Positions 20,921 to 30,647 of a stretch of 64,000 nucleotides of DNA are shown here, in pieces. The stretch is taken from NCBI GenBank assembly GCA_036898135.1, contig CM072525.1, positions 52,185,799-52,249,798 of the forward strand, in the 5' to 3' direction. Below the pieces are notes generated by a model. The model made no database searches. It was not told the DNA's origin and was given only the letters and a program-made list of their open reading frames with translations. The translations under genes were made by a program, and so were the position numbers. Position 1 is the stretch's first letter; every line of letters begins with the position of its first letter. This DNA is from Oncomelania hupensis (lineage: Eukaryota; Mollusca; Gastropoda; Littorinimorpha; Pomatiopsidae).

Positions 20921-21464
20921 TTTTTAAATTCTGTTTTGACATCATTTGGCTCTTTTCTTGACTTTTGTTTTCATGATTTTTCGAACTGCTTGCCCCGATC
21001 AAGTTGGATTGAATGGCAAACATCTTTCGAGCCGTCGGACATTTTTCAGGATGTTTGAGAGACGGTCGAACCGCTTCAGCGTATGTTCGAGTCGGATTCA
21101 ATTCGCGCTGAGGTTGCTCATTGCTGGTCCGCATCGAGTCCCTACTGAGCAGTTCTTTGATCAGCTCCGATTGTTCTTTCACGGTTTTCGCGAGAGATTC
21201 AATGCGTTGAAATAAGTCATCAAACAGAGCTTGGAACTCGGGAGTAATAGCCGTACTCACTCGGTTCATTGAAATAGGCAGGTGAACCGAAGGATGCGAG
21301 TCGTCCTTGACAATAACAGAAGAAGCGGTGGTTTCGCTGATCGACTCTTCACCCTCACTTCCCGACCTTTCTTGTTGCTCTTGTTGTGTTTCAGATGTTA
21401 ACATCCTTTTCCTGAGCGCTTCAGCTCGCTTCTTCTTGGCACCGGAACGTGTTGACACCCCCAT
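20901..21464 (-). CDS. NL-B ORF1a: coiled-coil protein (unit 1)
   Basis: 187 codons. A basic start (MGVSTRSGAKKKRAEALRKR), an acidic Ser/Glu-rich stretch, a predicted coiled coil (FQALFDDLFQRIESLAKTVK then EQSELIKELL) and a basic C-terminus (SKNHENKSQEKSQMM). Coiled coils before a functional domain are typical of LINE ORF1 proteins, which trimerise. In unit 1 an A-run six long lets the frame run past the SGNH start to IIYW; units 2 and 3 end earlier. The start is the first ATG after the 5' leader. Confidence 0.65.
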   Translation of the reverse strand: MGVSTRSGAKKKRAEALRKRMLTSETQQEQQERSGSEGEESISETTASSVIVKDDSHPSVHLPISMNRVSTAITPEFQALFDDLFQRIESLAKTVKEQSELIKELLSRDSMRTSNEQPQRELNPTRTYAEAVRPSLKHPEKCPTARKMFAIQSNLIGASSSKNHENKSQEKSQMMSKQNLKNDIIYW

Positions 21465-21730
21465 GTCTTCTCTGAAGAAGTTTTGTTCCTGCTAAGTTCA
21501 GCGGTTAGGCTAAACCAATCGCCATCTTGGCGTAGGAATTCTCTTTCTATGTTCTTTCTGCTGTTGCATGCATTTTTTGTCGTCTTTATTTGTTGTGCTG
21601 TTTTTCTTCTGCTGCACAGTGTTCAGTGACCGATCATGTCCTCAACTTTATTATAAGTTCGATGGTTCCTGTTTTCAAAACAATCACGGCTTATTGTAAT
21701 CCTCGTGCCGGTTTCTTCTACTTCAACCTC
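21465..21730 (-). other. NL-B 5' leader
   Basis: About 265 bp before ORF1a with no gene; on the sense strand it contains AAGAACATAGAAAGAGAATT. It ends against the 115-bp telomere-type repeat. It is probably the 5' UTR of NL-B; the true 5' end is unknown. Confidence 0.5.
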
Positions 21731-21848
21731 TATGGAACTTGCAATATGTAACATGAAAATGAGTGCCACTCTAGCCCTAACCCTAACCCAAATTCTAAGT
21801 ACTGTAATCCTAACGCTAATTACACGTATCAACATTTGCCGTAAAAAT
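21731..21848. repeat. 115-bp repeat with telomere-type array, second site in unit 1
   Basis: The same context as 9818-9932, with CCCTAACCCTAACCC at 21775-21789, here joined to the 1.27-kb repeat at TATTCCGTATC. Confidence 0.8.
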
Positions 21849-22245
21849 TGTATTCCGTATCTTTGCGTAATAATACAATTATGAATGAGCACAACTATGA
21901 CCAAATCGACGTACATGCTCCTAATATGACCGCAAGAATTTGGGCTTTCAGCCTGTGCTTGCCATCCTCTGTCACCTGCAGTTTACCCTTCAGCTCCTCG
22001 ATCTGCACGCGCTCCTTTTCCACTTTGAGCTCCAGCTTGGCCTTGTCTAGGTCATGCTCCTGATAGGGGGAAGAATTGTGAACTGTAAAATGAGACTGTC
22101 CCTGCCATTGTCATATTGTGTAAAGAGATTGCATTTTGTATCATATCGCTTACCCTCACCTCCAAATACAACCAACACTTAATCCCAACAATTACATAAT
22201 GCAGATGATGTTAAATAAAATGAAGCTAGTAAGCTCACAATTATG
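21849..22245. repeat. Partial 1.27-kb repeat inside unit 1
   Basis: It corresponds to 7613-8023 of copy 2. It includes the myosin tail-like exon and the empty LINE site CCCAACAATTACATAATG, lacks a 9-bp GATGCCCTG segment, and is joined on the right to gypsy copy B at TTGCCAAATCG. Confidence 0.8.
21928..22059 (-). pseudogene. Myosin II tail-like exon, second subtype (unit 1)
   Basis: After TATCAG, the minus strand reads EHDLDKAKLELKVEKERVQI then EELKGKLQVTEDGKHRL. The TEDGKHRL block is closer to the known rod sequence (ATEDAKxRL) than the subtype at 7692. Relative to that subtype it lacks two codons and has nine substitutions, seven of them amino-acid changing, whereas the flanking DNA is almost identical. 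The first codon is GAG in unit 1 but GTG in units 2 and 3. Confidence 0.6.
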
Positions 22246-23082
22246 TTGCCAAATCGATTTGAGCATACCTGCGCTCTGTCGCTGTGAGAGTACGAGAGCA
22301 GTATGCAACTGGTTTCAAGGTGCCTCCATGATCTTGGAGTAGGACTCCTCCGATCTCATAAGAACTCGCGTCGCTGCTCACAACTGTGGGCTTTGATGGG
22401 TCGAAGTAGACAAGCGTTGGTGCGTTCGTTAACAGTTTCTTCACCTGCTCTACGGCGTTTGCTTGCGCTGGGCCCCAAGTCCAGGCCCGTTCTTTCTCGA
22501 GAAGTTCAGTCACTGGCTGTAACACAGTCGAGAGATTTGGCAGGTAGCGCCCCAGGAAATTCACCATTCCCAAGAAGCGCCTCAGTTCATTCACATCAGT
22601 TGGATCCGGCATCTTCAGGATTGCGTTGACCTTTCTCGGGTCTGGCCGAACTCCATCACAACTGATGATGTAGCACAGAAATTCAGTCTCTGGCTTTGAG
22701 AACACACACTTTTCTTTTTTGAGTTTCAGTCCAGCTTCAGTCAGCTTGTCGATGGTGGCGATGAGATGTTTCTGGTGATCGTTCTCATTGTCACTATACA
22801 CCAGAATATCGTCGAAGTAGCACAGAACATGGTCTTGACCTTGGAGAAGAGTTTTCATTGTTCTCTGGAAGATTTCGGGTGCTGACGAGATCCCGAACGG
22901 CAAGAGGCGGTAATAGTACCGGCCAAAAGGGGTTATGAAAGTGGTCAGTTTTACTGACGTTTCATCCAGAGGTATCTGATAGAAGCCTGAAGTAGCGTCC
23001 AGCTTGCTGTAGACTGCAGAGCCCTTCAGCTTGTGGAGTGCGTCTTCAAGTGTGGGAAGTACGTATCGTTCTCTTCTTACTG
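22246..23082 (-). pseudogene. Gypsy RT and RNase H start (copy B, unit 1)
   Basis: An open frame of about 280 element codons. RT runs [44 protein letters not shown], catalytic YFDDILVYS and [13 protein letters not shown]. It continues past the Trp that is a stop in copy A into the connection domain and RNase H ([20 protein letters not shown], then [18 protein letters not shown]). The upstream extension of the frame to 23170 is encoded by the nested element, not gypsy. It is truncated at 22246. Confidence 0.85.
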
Positions 23083-23287
23083 CAGCCCTGAAAATGAAAA
23101 AAAGGTCCCACTTGCCTTTGGCTAGAAACTTAAAAATTTTACTAGCCAAACTAAAAATTTTACTAGCCAAATAAAAAAAAAGTTCATTTTAGCGCACTTG
23201 CAATTGGCGACTAAAGATTTTTTTTTAGTCGCCAATTTTTTTTTTCACTAGCCATGGCGACTAAAGTAGTCACCATTTTCAGGCCTG
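23083..23287. mobile_element. MITE-like element 1 (205 bp), unit 1
   Basis: Terminal inverted repeats CAGCCCTGAAAATG and, at the other end, CATTTTCAGGCCTG (13 of 14 match). It is flanked by TACTG on both sides (23078-23082 and 23288-23292), a 5-bp target duplication; copy A shows the empty site TTACTGCCATG. Inside are TTTACTAGCC repeats and the inverted pair TGGCGACTAAA/TTTAGTCGCCA. It encodes no transposase. Confidence 0.85.
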
Positions 23288-23293
23288 TACTGC

Positions 23294-23570
23294 CATGTTA
23301 AGTCTTTTGAAGTCAGTGCAGATTCTGATGTCTCCGTTCTTCTTCTGCACCGGCACCATTGGCGCGCACCATTCTGTAGGTTCACGGATTTCTTCGATGA
23401 TGCCTAGCCTACACGTTGCATACGTGTGAGTTCATTTTTAACTTTGTTCAATAGTGGTATAGGCACACGACGTGCGGAGCTCACACTAGAAGGCTGACTG
23501 TTTTCTGCGAGACTAATTTGTACGGGATCACATTTCACAGGCGTTTCTGTGAGTTCGCCGAACACTGTCG
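23294..23570 (-). pseudogene. Gypsy protease-RT connector (copy B, unit 1)
   Basis: The counterpart of 10725-10985. A 5-bp duplication (GCCTAGCCTACACG instead of GCCTACACG, about 23402) shifts the frame in all B copies, so no long frame remains. It lacks the LINE tail of copy A. Confidence 0.75.
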
Positions 23571-23987
23571 CAGGGGTGAGATTTAACCCAGGAGACTAAC
23601 TAGCCCGCCGGGCTAGCTAGTAAGTAAAGTGAGGTAGCCCGAATGATTTTTAGGCAGCCCGACAATTACAATCGTTCACATATAAAACACAAATTTTGAC
23701 AATACACGTAATTTGTAGCGGGTGTCTTTTTCACAAACAAAGCAGACAGCGCGCTTGGCACGAAAGGGAAGTAGGCAAAGGGAAATAACGCTCGCGTATG
23801 CTTCATACTCGTAGCAGACGAACAGTGACCTAAAAACACCCTCGCTTCGAACCGAGCTTCTAAAAGTCTGCAAGTATTATCATTTTTTTTAGGTCGCCAG
23901 GCGGGCTGGCTCAATTATAAAGTGAGGTCCCCCGAGCCGGTTTTAAGTCGCCTCAGGCGACTGAGCGACCGCTAAATCTCACTCCTG
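23571..23987. mobile_element. MITE-like element 2 (417 bp), unit 1
   Basis: Terminal inverted repeats CAGGGGTGAGATTTA and TAAATCTCACTCCTG (14 of 15 match), flanked by CTGTCG on both sides (6-bp target duplication); the empty site is in copy A at about 10966. It contains subterminal palindromes (AGCCCGCCGGGCT and GTCGCCTCAGGCGAC). Short frames inside are not credible genes. Superfamily undetermined: CAG...CTG ends suggest hAT-like, but hAT usually makes 8-bp duplications. Confidence 0.85.
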
Positions 23988-23993
23988 CTGTCG

Positions 23994-24782
23994 GGTTGAT
24001 ATTCATTGAATCGAGTCGCTTGACCAGATTCATGCGCAAAGACGCTTCTCTACTCAGAAGATTATCTGTCTTCCCGCTGATGACATACATTTCGATTGGA
24101 AAGTCTGTTCCATGATGTCGAACGCTGACTCTGAATGTCCCTAAACAGTTCATCACACCTCCTGGACTACGCAATACCGCATGCGAAATGCTAAGTTTTG
24201 GTTTAGGATGAATAGAGTTGTACGTTTCTGCTGACATGACGCTAACGTCTGCTCCTGTATCAATTTTGTACAGAATGTTCTTGTCACAGATGTTCAGTTC
24301 AATAGTCCACGGTGGTTCAGATCGGATCGGTTCGCTGAGCCGACGAAGATCACTGCTGTGGTCGTTGTGTCAATTTCTGATGTGGATGTTGATGTTGCGC
24401 CATGTGTTGTCGATAGTGTTACACTTTCTTGCCTATCAACTTGCAGAATGTCAAAGCACTCTGCTGATTCGCTGTGTTCGTGCACGAAGTTGACTCGTTT
24501 CTTAGATCTGCAGACACTAGCGAAGTGTGAGAGCTTATGGCACTTTGCACATTTTTTTCCGAAGGCAGGACACTGTCTCTTTTTGTGTACAGTTCCACAC
24601 CTACCACAACTAAACTGATTGCTAGTACTCTGATGCTGATGCTGGGAATGTTTACCCAACAGTTTTTCTCTGTCTCCTTTGTGATGAGCAACAGTGTTAG
24701 TGTTACGTGATGACGCGTAGCGGTGTTGAACGCGGCTGACATCTTCTTGCTGTTGTTGTGTCACTTGTGATTTCACAAGTTC
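23994..24782 (-). pseudogene. Gypsy gag knuckle and protease (copy B, unit 1)
   Basis: The CCHC knuckle (CGRCGTVHKK, CAKCHKLSHFASVC) and protease end (MSAETYNSIHPKPKL, VISGKTDNLLSREAS) are present, but a 5-bp insertion at about 24318 (CAGATCGGATCGG) puts them in different frames. At 24782 the sequence jumps to NL-A (CAAGTTCA then TTTAATTTC), so gag capsid is missing. The insertion is shared by all B copies; the capsid loss is private to unit 1. Confidence 0.8.
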
Positions 24783-26084
24783 ATTTAATTTCATAGATAA
24801 ACTCCCTTCTATCTTTACGTACAGTTCCACTGTTTTAATGCATACAGAACCGCTTTTGAATCAACACATATTAATATACCAAATAATTCTAAAGGTGACG
24901 TCATCCGCATACTGAACTACATTTGCTGATTTAGAAATAAATGTGGGAAGATCATGAATGAGGATTGAAAACAATAAAGGGGCAAGAATAGACCCCTGAG
25001 GTATTCCCATATCGATGTTATAAAAAGATGAATAAGCATTCCCCACTCTTGTGCATATAGATCTGCCACTTAAATAATTGTGTATGTAATGATACATATG
25101 ACCACTTATTCCAATGTTTTAATTTATAAAGCAGTCTAGCATGCCAAACAGTCATATGCCTTTTTGATATCAAAGAAAGCAGCAAGAATACTTTTTCTAT
25201 GAGCAAACTGTTTCTTAACATGACTGGTTAATTTGACAAGATGGTCAGTTGTACACCGACCCTTTCTAAACCCTGCTTGATTTGTAGGGATTATTTAATT
25301 TTTTTTCACAAAATTGAGTTAACCTGTTTAAAATTATTTTTTCTAATAATTTTCCAACTTGAGACGTCAATGCAATTGGTCTATAATTATTTACTGATGC
25401 ACGAGACTTACCTTGCTTATGTACTGGAATAACTACAGACTTCTTACTGATAGTAGGGAGAATTCCACTTTGCCAACATCTTTGGCATAATGAATGTAGC
25501 AATTTTTTCCATGTAGCTGGCAAGTGATTCAGTAATAAGAGATACCATCTAGACCAACAGCAGTTTTGTTTGATGAAAAAGATTGTAAAGTTTCTAAAAA
25601 CTCTTCATAATTAATAGGAGCATTTAAATAATGCAAATTATCTGGTATAGGATCTTCATATTCTGCTTTAATATCTTCTTCTTTTCTAAACATTTGTGTA
25701 TGTAAATCAAGACTATTGGACAATGAATTTACTGAGAAATGTTTTGCAAATGCTTCTGCTTTATCCTCAGATGAGGGGAAAATATTGTCTTGCAATTTAA
25801 CAGGATAAGACTGTAGATTAAATCAATTTTTTCATCTCTTTAACTTTTCTCCAAACCTTATACATATCTTTTGACTCGGTTATTTTTGACATGCAGAATT
25901 CTAACCAATAATGTTTCTTAGCACTGGCAATAATTCTGTTGCAATGTATTTTAGCATGTTTCATGATTGTAAAATTGTCAAATGTTTTATTCCTAATCCA
26001 ATTTTTATATGTGACCTTTTTATTGTTAACAGCTTTTTCACATTCATTGTTCCACCACACATTTCCCGAATGAGATATTCGCTT
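24783..26084 (-). pseudogene. NL-A pol fragment at the right end of unit 1
   Basis: RT and linker pieces of NL-A (25818-26060 VWWNNECEKAV region, 25266-25523 RPIALTSQVGKLLEK, 24861-25097 GIPQGSILAPLLFSI and QYADDVTF). Several frameshifts; the RNase H end is deleted. It stops at GAGATATTCGCTT where unit 2 begins. Variants (SQVGKL preceded by T rather than R) distinguish it from the A-side NL-A. Confidence 0.8.
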
Positions 26085-26706
26085 AGTAAAATGAGACTGT
26101 CCCTGCCATTGTCATATTGTGTAAAGAGATTGCATTTTGTATCATATCGCTCACCCTCACCTCCAAATACAACCAACACTTAATCCCAACAATTACATAA
26201 TGCAGATGATGGATGCCCTGTGTTAAATAAAATGAAGCTAGTAAGCTCATAAATTATTGTGATGATATTCTGGGGAAGATACGTTTATCTTACTAGGGGG
26301 TAAAACTTATTGATAGATGGGCGATGGGCTACCACTATCGATCGTTCTTTTACCAGAATTCCAAAGCTGTGTGAGAGACTGATCACGGCACTTTGGTCAC
26401 ATAAAATTTATATTTCTCGGGCGTTTTAGCATCATTTGGCTCAACTTGAGGAACGTTGATTACTAATCAAAAGACTAGATTATTATTTCTCGAGAGAAGA
26501 AAACTAATAGCTACACAACAATACAAATAGAATGACACCAGTCGTATGTATGTAATTTCTCGTTTTATATATTCAACACAACTTTTACATGCACTTCATT
26601 AAATCGGTAAATTACTAATTCTAAGAGTTCGATGTGCTGGGAAAGTTTGTCAGTAGGTCTTCTTCATCATGTACTACGCGAATATATTCACAGTTCACTA
26701 AATGAT

Positions 26707-26907
26707 CTATAGGCCATGGGTTTTGTCTGGTATCCAAATCATGTTTTCTGCTGACATATCTGCCTCCACTGTAATATCGTCAATGGTCAGGTAGCGCAGT
26801 TCATCGGCGCTCAAGTCCGCTGTAGTTGTTGGAGAAGATTTATGTCCCCGGACACATGGAGCGTAAAGGGCCGATGAGCAGCTTGCGTCCGCTATACCTT
26901 CCGCCAT
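26707..26907 (-). pseudogene. Myosin heavy-chain N-terminus-like segment (unit 2)
   Basis: The same 66-codon segment as 8476-8676, with ATG at 26905-26907. It differs from unit 1 at two residues (ALYAP, AENMIWIP). The upstream frame is also open to 27132. Confidence 0.45.
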
Positions 26908-27166
26908 CTTGAAATCAACTGACACGAAAACAGACACGTCGTCACTCCCGATTGGCCGGTTCGTGTCATGTGACTTGGGTTCTGCACTGAGTTGAAAAAC
27001 AAACGCAATTTTTACCCAAAAAATGACCCTAACATGGTTCGTACGCTCTTGAACCTCCTTGAATCTCCTTGAATTTTCTATGTCTTGTTCAAGGGCCCTT
27101 GAATCTCCTTGAAAAATGCCAAAGTGCCTCACCTCCTTGAAAACTCCTTAAAATTTGCATCAGTGT

Positions 27167-28048
27167 ATCTATCCATTGTTTGACCTAAAAGTTTTAATGT
27201 CAGGTTTTTAAGAAAAAAATTGTAAAATAAAAATTTATAAAACATTAAACAAAAATTATAATATTATTTGTCTTGTGAACTGTCCGACGATCGGAACTTT
27301 TGTCGTCTGCTAATGGTAAGGGAAGTAACCTCCACTGGAAATTGTTCACTCCCTTGTTCTACTTCGAAAGCGCATAGTTACCTTGCTTTCAACCTACCGA
27401 TTTTTCTATTCTTCATGATCTGTCCATCGTGATGATATTTGGTAATTATATATGTTATCATGTACCTCCATATGAAAATATCTAGATCCGCTCGGAGAAT
27501 GAGAATAAAGGGCTGGAAACAAGCACAGGACAGCGCATATATGACGTCATCCCTTGCAGGCTGACATTTAAAAAAAACACAAAAAAACCTGTTCTGCACA
27601 AACTACTTGACCTATTAATTAAGGAGACCTATTTCCATGCACATTTATGTCTAGATTCATTTCTGGTCCCAAAGCTCTGATTGCCTATGCAGTTTAGTTT
27701 CTGTTGATGTAAAACGGAAACAACACAGGCACCTAGATCTAAATTGAACACCTGTCAACAACAAACGGCAACAATCTCACACTAACAAAAGAAATTCACT
27801 TACTATTGATTAACATCACCCGGGAACAAACGAGTCCAAAATGATACAGTTTGTGCATTTTTACATCATCATTTACACTGATCGGGTAAACAAAATCTAT
27901 TTTGGCAATTCACGCTTTGTTTCTTTACAAGCAAATGCCGTCACATCATCACCGAACTGAGTGATTTCATTTGAGTACTCTTAGCATGTGTGCAACGAAA
28001 ATAATTCGATCTAGAAGGGCAAAGCCAATATGACACACATGCTCCTAA
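27167..28048. other. AT-rich region, nothing recognised (unit 2)
   Basis: The counterpart of 8936-9817, almost identical, including the TGACGTCA palindrome. No gene recognised. The CTCCTTGAA cluster precedes it at about 27046-27166. Confidence 0.6.
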
Positions 28049-28163
28049 TGGAACTTGCAATATGTAACATGAAAATGAGTGCCACTCTAGCCCTAACCCT
28101 AACCCAAATTCTAAGTACTGTAATCAAACGCTAAACACATGTATCAACATTTGCCGTAAAAAT
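28049..28163. repeat. 115-bp repeat with telomere-type array (unit 2, left)
   Basis: CCCTAACCCTAACCC at 28091-28105. A 2-bp loss (GTAATCAAACGC for GTAATCCTAACGC) is shared with unit 3. Confidence 0.8.
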
Positions 28164-28293
28164 TGATCCCATAAGAACTCGCGTCGCTGCTCACAACTGT
28201 CGGCTTTGGTGGGTCAAAGTAGACAAGCGTTGGTGCGTTTGTTAACAGTTTCTTCACCTGCTCTACGGCGTTTGCTTGCGCTGGGCCCCAAGT

Positions 28294-28899
28294 TCAGGCC
28301 CGTTCTTTCTCGAGAAGTTCAGTCACTGGCTGTAACACAGTCGAGAGATTTGGCAGGTAGCGCCCCAGGAAATTCACCATTCCCAAGAAGCGCCTCAGTT
28401 CATTCACATCGGTTGGATCCTGCATCTTCAGGATTGCGTCGACCTTTCTCGGGTCTGGCCGAACTCCATCACGACTGATGATGTAGCCCAGAAATTCTAT
28501 CTCTGGCTTTGAGAACACACACTTTTCTTTGTTGAGTTTCAGTCCAGCTTCAGTCAGCTTGTCGATGGTGGCGATGAGATGTTTCTGGTGATCGTTCTCA
28601 TTGTCACTATACACCAGAATATCGTCGAAGTAGCACAGAACATGGTCTTGACCTTGGAGAAGAGTTTTCATTGTTCTCTGGAAGATTTCGGGTGCTGACG
28701 AGATCCCGAACGGCAAGAGGCGGTAATAGTACCGGCCAAAAGGGGTTATGAAATTGGTCGGTTTTACTGACTTTTCATCCAGAGGTATCTGATAGAAGCC
28801 TGAAGTAGCGTCCAGCTTGCTGTAAACTGCAGAGCCCTTCAGCTTGTGGAGTGCGTCTTCAAGTGTGGGAAGTACGTATCGTTCTCTTGTTACTGCCAT
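28294..28899 (-). pseudogene. Gypsy RT (copy A, unit 2)
   Basis: A continuous RT frame of 201 codons with [10 protein letters not shown] and the full palm. It ends at the TGA replacing Trp at the RT/RNase H connection. The Met start is internal to pol and not a real initiation site. Arg to Thr near the start (AVTRERY) is shared with unit 3. Confidence 0.85.
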
Positions 28900-28955
28900 G
28901 TTAATTCTTTTGAAGTCAGTGCAGATTCTGATGTCTGTCCGCTGGACCTAAAGCA

Positions 28956-29216
28956 CTAATCTGGTATTGTATTGTTCTTCTTCTGCACCGGCACCATTGG
29001 CGCGCACCATTCTGTAGGTTCACGGATTTCTTCGATGATGCCTACACGTTGCATACGTGTGAGTTCATTTTTAACTTTGTTCAATAGTGGTATAGGCACA
29101 CGACGTGCGGAGCTCACACTAGAAGGCTGACTGTTTTCTGCGAGACTAATTTGTACGGGATCACATTTCACAGGCGTTTCTGTGAGTTCGCCGAACACTG
29201 TCGGGTTGATATTCAT
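28956..29216 (-). pseudogene. Gypsy protease-RT connector (copy A, unit 2)
   Basis: 86 codons, LLNKVKNELTRMQRVGIIEE and EPTEWCAPMVPVQKK; WCAPMV is the expected substrate-pocket entry, degraded to WCTLMV in unit 1. Frame breaks lie on both sides, as in unit 1. Confidence 0.8.
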
Positions 29217-30001
29217 GAATCGAGTCGCTTGACCAGATTCATGCGCGAAGACGCTTCTCTACTCAGAAGATTATCTGTCTTCCCGCTGATGACATACATT
29301 TCGATTGGAAAGTCTGTTCCATGATGTCGAACGCTGACTCTGAATGTCCCTAAACAGTTCATCACACCTCCTGGACTACGCAATACCGCATGCGAAATGC
29401 TAAGTTTTGGTTTAGGATGAAGAGAGTTGTACGTTTCTGCTGACATGACGCTAACGTCTGCTCCTGTATCAATTTTGTACAGAATGTTCTTGTCACAGAT
29501 GTTCAGTTCAATAGTCCACGGTGGTTCGGATCGGTTCGCTGAGCCGACGAAGATCACTGCTGTGGTCGTTGTGTCAATTTCTGATGTGGATGTTGATGTT
29601 GCGCCATGTGTTGTCGATAGTGTTACACTTTCTTGCCTATCAACTTGCAGAATGTCAAAGCACTCTGCTGATTCGCTGTGTTCATGCACGAAGTTGACTC
29701 GTTTCTTAGATCTGCAGACACTAGCGAAGTGTGAGAGCTTATGGCACTTTGCACATTTTTTTCCGAAGGCAGGACACTGTCTCTTTTTGTGTACAGTTCC
29801 ACACCTACCACAACTAAACTGATTGCTAGTACTCTGATGCTGATGCTGGGAATGTTTACCCAACAGTTTTTCTCTGTCTCCTTTGTGATGAGCAACAGTG
29901 TTAGTGTTACGTGATGACGCGTAGCGGTGTTGAACGCGGCTGACATCTTCTTGCTGTTGTTGTGTCACTTGTGATTTCACAAGTTCATAATGACGTGACA
30001 T
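29213..30001 (-). pseudogene. Gypsy gag knuckle and protease (copy A, unit 2)
   Basis: 262 codons with the CCHC knuckle and DTGADVSVMS protease, residue-identical to unit 1, bounded by the same TAA and the same 1-bp loss. Confidence 0.85.
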
Positions 30002-30505
30002 TTAAATGGCACTCTTTAGTGTCAATTCTTTTTCCAACTGTAGCCGTGTTGACAGTTCTTTGTCGCGTAGGCCTAACACCAATCTATCTCTGATGCACTC
30101 ATCTCTATCTTTGAAATCTGCATACTCTGATAGTTGATACAGTACACGGACAAATTGTTCCAGTGTTTCTCCTGTTTCTTGACAGCGAGAATGAAATTTT
30201 GCTCTTTCATGCACAACGTTTCTTCTTGGAACGAAGTATTGATCAAATTGCGCCATGACGTCATCATATTTTTCTCTGGGGTCTGGTTGCCCTTCTTCCC
30301 TCTCTGGAAAAGTGAAAGTGGAGAAAATTCGTTCTGCTTCTCTCCCCATGGCATAAATCAGGCTGCTCACCTGGATAACTTCAGTTTCTGTGTTGAGTTT
30401 CGTGCACAGACGAAAACGCTCAAAACGTTTCCACACAGGCCACTCTTCCGGTCTGTTGAAATCTAACGGTTCTGGCGGGTTGAATTTCGGCATGCTTACT
30501 GTCAC
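30002..30505 (-). pseudogene. Gypsy gag capsid region (copy A, unit 2)
   Basis: 167 codons identical to unit 1, ending at the copy A-specific TAA (30002-30004). Confidence 0.85.
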
Positions 30506-30576
30506 TGGGTATCAGCTTTTCACTGAGAATATCTGTTTTGCACTGCATAAAAACGATGTTTCACTGAAACAGTTTT

Positions 30577-30589
30577 ACTTCTGACACCA
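30577..30589 (-). promoter_or_regulatory. Gypsy primer-binding site, copy A unit 2
   Basis: TGGTGTCAGAAGT on the minus strand, as at 12346-12358, next to the LTR remnant. Confidence 0.7.
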
Positions 30590-30647
30590 TGCTTTGATGT
30601 GTTTATCAGGTTGGCTATGTTTGGGTGCACGCGTTTTAGTGCAGCAT

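Larger units (their letters stand above)
22246..24782 (-). mobile_element. Ty3/gypsy element copy B, unit 1 (truncated, with two nested elements)
   Basis: The same family as copy A but extending further into RNase H and interrupted by two small inverted-repeat elements (23083-23287, 23571-23987). In unit 1 the gag capsid part, primer-binding site and LTR are deleted; gag ends at 24782 and is joined to NL-A. The stretch from about 24370 to 24782 carries copy A-type variants. Confidence 0.9.
7854..26084. repeat. Large tandem unit 1 (18.2 kb)
   Basis: It runs from AGTAAAATGAGACTGTCCCT in the 1.27-kb repeat to GAGATATTCGCTT inside a truncated NL-A element. The same order of about 20 blocks is repeated at 26085 and 45213 with very high identity. 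Unit 1 differs by a deletion of about 0.83 kb after 24782, a short (TA)n at 14801, and private indels that break frames which are open in unit 2 or 3. Confidence 0.95.

Noticed and set aside
23666..23914. Short minus-strand frame inside MITE-like element 2 as a transposase
   Set aside because: Only about 80 codons, no catalytic motif, and disrupted by a small deletion in unit 3.
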